The notes beneath the pieces were generated by a model. That model ran no database searches. It saw only the letters and a program-made list of their open reading frames with translations, and was not told the DNA's origin. DNA of 24,107 nucleotides from positions 1 to 24,107 of the forward strand of contig DIVG01000042.1 in NCBI GenBank assembly GCA_002422425.1, written 5' to 3'. This stretch comes from Akkermansiaceae bacterium UBA6138 (GTDB lineage: Bacteria > Verrucomicrobiota > Verrucomicrobiia > Verrucomicrobiales > DEV007). Positions 15,956 through 21,257 of this stretch are shown here, one piece after another; the stretch's first letter is position 1, and every line of letters begins with the position of its first letter. Position numbers and translations under genes: made by a program.

Positions 15956-15969
15956 GTGAAATATATCAC
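15956..15969. promoter_or_regulatory. CRP/FNR-type palindrome candidate
   Basis: GTGA-AATATA-TCAC matches the core of the CRP-family consensus (GTGA, six bases, TCAC) at all eight fixed positions. It is centred about 25 nt upstream of the ATG of the minus-strand PSCyt/PSD1 gene. So close to the start, binding would more likely repress or overlap a promoter than activate. No CRP-type regulator gene is in the window. The rest of the 153-nt gap (15938-16090) shows no gene. Confidence 0.4.
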
Positions 15970-16090
15970 TAATACACGCTTTTTCGGGAGACGTGATTCA
16001 GGACGGCGGGGTGCACGATAGAGCTATGCCCGCTTGGATCTGATTGAAATTATTCGGTCTTCCGGCGCCGTTTCGAGCGACTCTGCGGCA

Positions 16091-16747
16091 TTATTCAGCC
16101 GCCAGCGCCGCGATCGCCTCACGGGCGTTTTGCGCGATTTTCTTCCAATCCTGCTCCCGAATCACCTCCCTCGGGGCGAGCCAGCTGCCTCCGACGGCGG
16201 CGATGAGATCGCTGGCGAGATAGGTCATCATGTTCGCGAGACTCACTCCGCCGAGAGGAATGAACTTAGGTCCGAGATGGGCGTAAGGTGCCGCGATGTT
16301 TTTAAGATGGGCGAGACCTCCTGATGATTCGGCGGGAAAAAATTTCAAGAGGCGGCAGCCTTCCCGTATCGCCACATCGACGTCGGTCGGAGTCATGATG
16401 CCGGGACCGAAGGGTAAACCCAGCGCACCCGCCTGGCGGATAATCGCAGGGTTCACGCCTGGAGAGACGCCGAAAGAGGCGCCCGAAGCAACGGCTCCCT
16501 CGACCTGATCAGGGAAGAGGATCGTGCCGATGCCGACCATCATTTCCGGACAGGCCTCGCGGATGCGGCGCGCGACCTCGAGGGTGACGGGGGTGCGGAG
16601 GGTCAGTTCCATGGTGGTGACGCCTCCGGCGAGGAGCGATTCGGCCACGGGGACGGCGGCCTCGAGCTCGTCGATGACGAGGACGGCGATGATCCTGGCG
16701 TCGGCGATGGCCTTGCCGATGCCGGATTCGGGGGTTAAAACGCTCAT
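16091..16747 (-). CDS. eda: KDPG/KHG aldolase (2-dehydro-3-deoxyphosphogluconate / 4-hydroxy-2-oxoglutarate aldolase)
   Basis: A 218-residue TIM-barrel class I aldolase that cleaves 2-keto-3-deoxy-6-phosphogluconate to pyruvate and glyceraldehyde 3-phosphate (Entner-Doudoroff and uronate catabolism) and may also act on 4-hydroxy-2-oxoglutarate. Seen in family order: AGGVTTMELTLRT with E47 and R51, GIGTILFPDQVEGAVASGA, SPGVNPAIIRQA, FGPGIMTPTD, the Schiff-base lysine K135 in LLKFFPAESSGG, FIPLGGVSLANM, and AAVGGSWLAPRE. Length and all catalytic positions agree with E. coli Eda, so function is well supported. The protein is cytosolic, with no signal peptide. It sits between a PSCyt/PSD1 operon and the divergent propeller-cytochrome gene, which fits breakdown of sugar acids released from polysaccharides; that link is inference. 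No edd or KDG kinase gene is seen here. Confidence 0.92.
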   Translation of the reverse strand: MSVLTPESGIGKAIADARIIAVLVIDELEAAVPVAESLLAGGVTTMELTLRTPVTLEVARRIREACPEMMVGIGTILFPDQVEGAVASGASFGVSPGVNPAIIRQAGALGLPFGPGIMTPTDVDVAIREGCRLLKFFPAESSGGLAHLKNIAAPYAHLGPKFIPLGGVSLANMMTYLASDLIAAVGGSWLAPREVIREQDWKKIAQNAREAIAALAAE

Positions 16748-16770
16748 TGTTCAGTCTTGTTTCAATTATT

Positions 16771-16787
16771 CGTCGAAAAAACGTCGA
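16771..16787. repeat. Short direct repeat CGTCGA in the eda/propeller divergent promoter
   Basis: CGTCGA occurs at 16771-16776 and 16782-16787, one helical turn apart (11 bp), separated by an A5 run, within the 96 nt between the divergent starts at 16747 and 16844. The spacing would suit two half-sites of one regulator, but such short repeats also arise by chance. Confidence 0.25.
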
Positions 16788-16843
16788 TTGGACGCCTCTT
16801 CAGGGAGGTTGAATTCGTTACCACGGATGGGATACTCTTTACC

Positions 16844-19462
16844 ATGATTTTTAAAAGTTCTCTTTCCGTCGGGATGGCGCTCCAGCTGACCTCCCTGCTC
16901 GTCCTCGCCCAGCAGGGTGACAAGAAAGGGCACGACATGGCGCCCCCTCCGGCTCATTGGAAGATTCCGGCCGCTCCGGTCGTTGCGCCCGCCCACGCTC
17001 CCGCGACTTTTGCTCTGGAAGAGGGCTTCGAGCTCGAACTCGTCGCCGCCGAACCGATGATCCACGACCCCGTCGCCCTCGCCTTTGACGGGAACGGTCG
17101 CATCTGGGTCGCCGAGATGCAGGGCTACATGCCCGATATCGACGGTAAGCTTGAGGAATCGACCTTCGGTCGCCTTTCCGTGCTGGAAGATACCGACGGC
17201 GATGGGAAGGCGGACAAACACACCGTCTTCCTCGAGAAATACCTCCTCCCCCGTGCCGTCGCCCTCGTCGATGCGGACAAGACCCTGCTCTTCGCTGATA
17301 ACGAGCAGCTCTACGAGGCGGAGATCCTCATCGATGATAGAGGCGGCATCAAGGCGGGCAAGGTCACCGTCGTCGACGAAAACTACGCCGAGGGCGGCAA
17401 TCCCGAGCACAAACCGAACGGCCTCATCACCGCTCTCGACAACTGGGTCTACAACGCCAAGTGCGACCAGCGCTACAAGAAGGTGAACGGCGTCTGGGTC
17501 AAAGAGAAAACCGAAGAGCGCGGCCAATGGGGCATCGTCCAGGACAATTATGGACGTCTTTTCACGAACACGAATTCGAACCTCGTCTCGGGTGAGGAAG
17601 TGGCCCCCGGTCTGCGGGTGCGGAATCCGAATTTCCCCTTCCGCACCGCCGTGACCTCCACGATCAAGAATCAGAAGCTCTGGCCCTCGCGCCTCAACCC
17701 CGGGGTGAACCGCGGTTACATGAAGGGGACCCTCGATGAAAGAGGGTATCTCCTCACCCCCACGGCGGCCTCGGGCATGGCGGTCTATCGCGGGGACCAG
17801 TTCCCGGCGGAGTTCGCCCAAAATCTGTTTATCACCGAACCGGCCGGCAACCTCGTCAAGCGCGCCGTCATGACCGAGGGGGAAAACGGTCTCCGCACGA
17901 TCGAGAGCGCCCTCGAGGGCAGCGAGTTCCTCACTTCGACCGACGAGCGCTCCCGCATGGTGCATGCCTACACCGCGCCCGACGGTTCGCTCTACCTCGT
18001 TGATTTTTATCGCGGTATCCTGCAGCACTCGGTCTACATGACCTCTTATCTGCGCGCCCAGGTCGAGGAGCGCGGGCTCGAAACGCCCATCGGGCTCGGC
18101 CGGATCTGGCGGGCGCGTCACCGCGAGGGCGGCCCCGGAAGCGGACAGCCGCGGATGCAGGACGAATCGTCCCCCGATCTCGTCGCCCACCTTTCCCACG
18201 CCAACGGCTGGTGGCGCGACACCGCCCAGCGGCTCATCATCGAGCGGGGTGAGGCTGACGCGGTCGTTCCGGCTCTCAAGAGGATCGTCAGCGGGGATGC
18301 AGGCGAACTAGCAAAGATCCATGCGGTATGGACTCTCGAGGGGCTGGGGCGCCTCGACGCGACGATGCTTGAGGCAGCGCTGCGCAGTTCCTATCCACGC
18401 GTTGTGGCCGAGGCGATCCGCGCCGCCGAATCGCTCGTGGATGGAGCGGAAAGTGAGAAGGTTCTTGAACTGCTGAGTCTTTACCGCGAAGCGGCGGATC
18501 TCCACATCCGACGCCAGGTCGCGGCGACGCTCGGGCTTTTCGGGGAAAAAGCGGTCCCGCTTCTCGCGGAGATGGTGAAAAACGATGAGAAAGATCTCCT
18601 CACCGGAGACCTCGCCGTGAGCGGCTTGTCAGGACACGAACTCGCCTTTTTCAAAGCGCTGCCGCCGACTCACAATTTGCGTGCGCCGCTCATCGAGACG
18701 CTCGTGCGCCGGAATGATCGCACCGAGCTCAAAGAACTGGCCGGTCTCCTCGAGACACCAAAAGGGTATGGGTCTCTCGCCAAAGCGGCCGTGGCGATGC
18801 GCCGCACGGAAGAGGTGAAGGTGCTGCTCACCGTGCTTGCCGATCCCGCGACCGATGCGAAGATTCGTGCCGGTATCGTCGATGGACTGCTCGCAGGTGG
18901 AAAGGACAAGAAGTTCAAGCCCATGCCGGTGAAGGAACTCGCCGCGCTGGATGCGGCCGCAAAGCAACCAGGGGTCGATGCCGGTAAGGTGAAGTCCCTC
19001 GCTGCTCTCTTTGTCGTGGGGACCGGAGAAGAAGCCGTCTTCCTCGCCACCGCCGAACACAAACGACAGTTCAAGGAAGGGGAGGCCCTCTACCAGCAGA
19101 TTTGCATGGCCTGTCACCAGATCCACGGCAACGGCCAGCACTACCTCGCTCCGCCTCTCGCGGGTTCGGAGTGGGTCCTTGAGTCCGAGCAGCAACTCAT
19201 TGCCATCGTCATGGACGGGGTTGCGGGTCCGATCGAGGTCATGGGGAAAACCTACACCGTCCCCGAGATCCAGCCCATGATGCCCGGCCTGCGACACAAC
19301 CCCGATATCAGTGACGAGGATCTCGCCGCCATCATGACTTATATCCGCAATGCCTGGGGCAACGGGGCCGTCCCCGTTTCAGCCGATACCGTGACGAGCT
19401 ATCGTGAATCGGTCGGTGCCCGTGCGCCTTACACGGCGGAAGAGCTCAAAAAGCTGAAATGA
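16844..19462 (+). CDS. PVC-type heme-binding CxxCH protein (propeller-HEAT-cytochrome c)
   Basis: An 872-residue exported multi-domain protein of the PVC membrane-bound dehydrogenase type (TIGR02604/TIGR02603 families). A signal peptide covers about residues 1-22 (MIFKSSLSVGMALQLTSLLVL). Residues about 40-430 look like a beta-propeller of the glucose/sorbosone dehydrogenase type (FELELVAAEPMIHDPVALAF, IWVAEMQGYMPD, LEDTDGDGKAD, KPNGLITALDNWVYNA, NLFITEPAGNLVKR, DGSLYLVDFYRGILQHS). Residues about 440-700 are helical HEAT-like repeats. The C-terminus is a cytochrome c domain with CMACHQIHG (C754, C757, H758) and a PMMPGL segment as possible axial methionine ligand. Sugar or alcohol oxidation with electron transfer to the heme is inferred from the fold; the substrate is unknown. 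The frame is open from 16757, but the ATG at 16844 gives the signal peptide. It is divergent from eda. Confidence 0.88.
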   Translation: MIFKSSLSVGMALQLTSLLVLAQQGDKKGHDMAPPPAHWKIPAAPVVAPAHAPATFALEEGFELELVAAEPMIHDPVALAFDGNGRIWVAEMQGYMPDIDGKLEESTFGRLSVLEDTDGDGKADKHTVFLEKYLLPRAVALVDADKTLLFADNEQLYEAEILIDDRGGIKAGKVTVVDENYAEGGNPEHKPNGLITALDNWVYNAKCDQRYKKVNGVWVKEKTEERGQWGIVQDNYGRLFTNTNSNLVSGEEVAPGLRVRNPNFPFRTAVTSTIKNQKLWPSRLNPGVNRGYMKGTLDERGYLLTPTAASGMAVYRGDQFPAEFAQNLFITEPAGNLVKRAVMTEGENGLRTIESALEGSEFLTSTDERSRMVHAYTAPDGSLYLVDFYRGILQHSVYMTSYLRAQVEERGLETPIGLGRIWRARHREGGPGSGQPRMQDESSPDLVAHLSHANGWWRDTAQRLIIERGEADAVVPALKRIVSGDAGELAKIHAVWTLEGLGRLDATMLEAALRSSYPRVVAEAIRAAESLVDGAESEKVLELLSLYREAADLHIRRQVAATLGLFGEKAVPLLAEMVKNDEKDLLTGDLAVSGLSGHELAFFKALPPTHNLRAPLIETLVRRNDRTELKELAGLLETPKGYGSLAKAAVAMRRTEEVKVLLTVLADPATDAKIRAGIVDGLLAGGKDKKFKPMPVKELAALDAAAKQPGVDAGKVKSLAALFVVGTGEEAVFLATAEHKRQFKEGEALYQQICMACHQIHGNGQHYLAPPLAGSEWVLESEQQLIAIVMDGVAGPIEVMGKTYTVPEIQPMMPGLRHNPDISDEDLAAIMTYIRNAWGNGAVPVSADTVTSYRESVGARAPYTAEELKKLK

Positions 19463-19481
19463 GGCGCAAAGTCAATTTCTC

Positions 19482-19844
19482 ATGATCGAGGAGCGACGGC
19501 ATCTTCTTGCTCTTGTCGAAAATGCGGTCGGAGCTGACCCTTCCGCCCTCGCGGCCTTTGCCCGTCTCCTTGATCGCGGAGAGGTGGGCGGATTTGACGG
19601 ACTGCTTGCTGCGGTCGATGACTCGGACTATTCCCTCGCCGACTGGATTGACGCTCTCGCGGCCTTTGATGAGTGGCTTGAAAAAAAGGGGGAAAAGAGG
19701 CGGCCCCTGAGGGAAATGTGCGGCTACATCCACTGTTGCACCTTCACAAATACCCCTCAGCTTAGTTTACCTTTCTTAAAAGTCATTGTAATTAAAGCAC
19801 TTACCGAATTCGGTTTTGATGCCGTCCCTGAGCTTCAAAATTGA
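19482..19844 (+). CDS. Hypothetical small protein
   Basis: A 120-residue protein I do not recognise. The first 75 residues are acidic and helical (LLALVENAVGADPSALAAFA, then LADWIDALAAFDEWLEKK), followed by a basic patch KKGEKRRPLRE. The last 40 residues differ in character, with a CGYIHCC cluster and a hydrophobic LPFLKVIVIKALTEFGF helix. DNA composition changes at the same point, from GC-rich to clearly AT-richer after about 19735, so the gene may be a fusion of local and acquired sequence, or its 3' end may be newly recruited. No signal peptide or catalytic motif is visible. It starts 19 nt after the propeller-cytochrome gene and may be co-transcribed with it. The start ATG has no clear Shine-Dalgarno sequence. 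Confidence 0.5.
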   Translation: MIEERRHLLALVENAVGADPSALAAFARLLDRGEVGGFDGLLAAVDDSDYSLADWIDALAAFDEWLEKKGEKRRPLREMCGYIHCCTFTNTPQLSLPFLKVIVIKALTEFGFDAVPELQN

Positions 19845-19917
19845 GAATATTCAGATTATGCGAAATTGGCGGAGAATTCGATAGGCAGTCGGGCAGTAGT
19901 GTGGTAAACTGGAATTC

Positions 19918-20211
19918 ATGTCAACCACACGTAGAACACGATTCTCACGACGGGTTCCAGATCATGTAACAGATGAACTGGTCACCGTACTTTCTGACAA
20001 ACAAACCTTCGGGTTTAATGACCTCTTTGTGGTCGTTTATGAGAATTTGAAAGCTCGAAATGCCGTGAGCGGTGGGGAAGAAATGCTCCGCCTCCGCGCT
20101 TACGAGAAGCTTCAGAATCTCGTCACCCGTGGGCTTGTCGAAAAGAATGGCAAAGTCTATCGCGGCCTTGAAAATATTCAGGACGCGGCCAGCGCTCCCG
20201 CAACGACTTGA
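19918..20211 (+). CDS. Small basic protein, possible winged-helix DNA binder
   Basis: A 97-residue protein of unknown function. The N-terminus is Arg-rich (TTRRTRFSRR), followed by a helical section. The segment LRLRAYEKLQNLVTRGLVEKNGKVYRG has the layout of a winged helix: a helix, a turn, then a strand-turn-strand wing with the typical GLVEKNGKVYRG ending. A nucleic-acid-binding role is therefore reasonable but rests on pattern alone. Codon use is less GC-biased than in neighbouring genes, and the 73-nt upstream gap is AT-rich. It is followed by a 138-nt gap holding a strong terminator-like hairpin, which would end its transcript. I cannot link it to a named family. Confidence 0.6.
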   Translation: MSTTRRTRFSRRVPDHVTDELVTVLSDKQTFGFNDLFVVVYENLKARNAVSGGEEMLRLRAYEKLQNLVTRGLVEKNGKVYRGLENIQDAASAPATT

Positions 20212-20303
20212 TTCGTGGCTCTCATGGCGCCGGTCCTCGTGACTGGTGAACCTTTCTCCTGAGAGACAGTAAATCGTCTGGACGGAACGACCAAATTCAA
20301 TAC

Positions 20304-20344
20304 ATTCCGCCGGGCTGAGATTCAGCTCGGCGGAATTTTTTTTT
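20304..20344 (+). terminator. Rho-independent terminator-like hairpin directly before nuoA
   Basis: A 15-bp stem (20304-20318 with 20322-20336, one G-U pair) has a 3-nt loop and is followed by nine T residues (20336-20344). By structure it is the strongest intrinsic terminator in the window. It would end the transcript of the small gene at 19918-20211. However, only 5 nt separate the T-tract from the nuoA ATG at 20350, so any nuoA transcript starting upstream must pass through it. A role as attenuator or translational control element for nuoA is therefore possible. The rest of the gap holds a smaller hairpin (CCGGTC 20230-20235 with GACTGG 20241-20246) and no ORF. Confidence 0.8.
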
Positions 20345-20349
20345 GAATC

Positions 20350-20724
20350 ATGGTATCTGACTACATCCCCGTCCTCCTCCAGATCGTGATTGCCGCCGGT
20401 TTTGCCGGGGCCACCCTGGTCGCCAGCGCCCTTCTCGGGAAGCGCGCCCTTCGCAATCCCACGAAGGACTCGGCCTATGAATGCGGGATGACTCCGATCG
20501 GCGGAGCGCAGGCCCGCTTCAGCGTGAAGTTCTACCTGGTCGCGATGCTCTTTGTCCTCTTCGACATCGAGGTCGTCTTCCTCTTCCCCTGGGCAGCGGT
20601 CTACCGCGAGCAGATCGGCGAGGGAGCCATGGTCTTCCTCTGGGCCATGCTCGGCTTTGTGGGGATCCTTTTTGTGGCTTATCTTTACGCCCTCCGGAAG
20701 GGCGCGCTGGAGTGGCGCAACTGA
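20350..20724 (+). CDS. nuoA: NADH-quinone oxidoreductase subunit A
   Basis: A 124-residue membrane subunit of respiratory complex I (NuoA/NdhC/ND3), which helps couple quinone reduction to proton pumping. Three membrane helices are visible (about residues 6-30, 60-83 and 93-114). The conserved cytoplasmic loop reads NPTKDSAYECGM with C45, equivalent to the ND3 loop cysteine, and the second helix carries the family signature KFYLVAMLFVLFDIEVVFLFPWA with D72 and E74. Length and motifs are complete. Normally nuoA is followed at once by nuoB and nuoC; here the next genes are a Dabb protein and a PSCyt/PSD1 gene, so this copy stands alone in the window. A terminator-like hairpin ends 5 nt before its ATG, and no Shine-Dalgarno site is possible in the T-tract. 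Confidence 0.93.
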   Translation: MVSDYIPVLLQIVIAAGFAGATLVASALLGKRALRNPTKDSAYECGMTPIGGAQARFSVKFYLVAMLFVLFDIEVVFLFPWAAVYREQIGEGAMVFLWAMLGFVGILFVAYLYALRKGALEWRN

Positions 20725-20760
20725 GCGCCTTGAGGCCTAACTGAGCGGCTTGTGGCCTTA
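20721..20760 (+). repeat. 20-bp tandem duplication at the nuoA 3' end
   Basis: Positions 20721-20740 and 20741-20760 are two adjacent copies of a 20-bp unit beginning CTGAGCG, identical at 17 of 20 positions. The nuoA stop codon TGA (20722-20724) lies inside the first copy, and the second copy places another TGA 20 nt later. It is too short and GC-poor in stem potential to be a clear terminator. Confidence 0.7.
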
Positions 20761-20779
20761 ATTCCGACCTTTTCTCATC

Positions 20780-21097
20780 ATGGTTCACTACATTGCCCTG
20801 TATCGGACTGCCCGGGACAAGTCGGCGGAGGAGCTGGAAGAAATGATCCGGGTGAGCCGTTCCTGCTTTCACCGGGTCAACGAGGCGCATAATTTCCGTT
20901 CGGGACGCAGTATCGACGGGGCGACTCCTTTCGGTTTTTTTATCTCGGCCGACTTTGAGAGCCGTGAAAAGCTCGCCATGTTCCGCGATGATCCGAATTA
21001 TCAGCGTTTTGAAACCGAGATCGTGAGCGTTCACACTCTCGGTCGGGAGGAGTACCTTTACGAGACAGAACCCGGGAAAGACCCGAAATATTCCTAG
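20780..21097 (+). CDS. Dabb (stress-responsive A/B barrel) domain protein
   Basis: A 105-residue protein with the ferredoxin-like dimeric alpha+beta barrel pattern of the Dabb family: an N-terminal strand VHYIALYRT, a helix SAEELEEMIRVSRSC, a strand with the FRSGRSID segment, GFFISADFESREKLAMFRDDPNYQRF, and a final strand IVSVHTLGREEYLYE. The order strand-helix-strand, then DFESREKLAxFxxDPxxQRF, is typical of Dabb proteins, which are small homodimers of mostly unknown function, some binding hydrophobic ligands. There is no signal peptide, so it is cytosolic. It starts 55 nt after nuoA, beyond the short tandem repeat, and may be co-transcribed with it. No functional link between the two is apparent. 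Shine-Dalgarno sequence absent. Confidence 0.8.
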   Translation: MVHYIALYRTARDKSAEELEEMIRVSRSCFHRVNEAHNFRSGRSIDGATPFGFFISADFESREKLAMFRDDPNYQRFETEIVSVHTLGREEYLYETEPGKDPKYS

Positions 21098-21133
21098 GCT
21101 GATATTCGCAGGGCAGGATCGCGCCCCTCTGCA

Positions 21134-21164
21134 GACGTAAGATTTTCCCTCTCCGGGGACGTAA
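21134..21164. repeat. Direct repeat GACGTAA upstream of the third PSCyt/PSD1 gene
   Basis: GACGTAA occurs at 21134-21140 and 21158-21164, 24 bp apart start to start, in the 160-nt gap before the PSCyt/PSD1 gene. It may be a pair of regulator half-sites. There is no other recognisable element or gene in this gap. Confidence 0.25.
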
Positions 21165-21257
21165 CCCAGTAGGATCGGCGGCTACCGTCGGCCTTAACGC
21201 TCCTCGATGAGGTTTTCCCCGGTTACCATGTCCGAAACGTTCTCCCGCTTTTTCCTG

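Noticed and set aside
16766..18199. 477-codon minus-strand open frame opposite the propeller-cytochrome gene
   Set aside because: Valine/glycine/glutamate-rich shadow product, overlapping a clearly real gene and the eda promoter.
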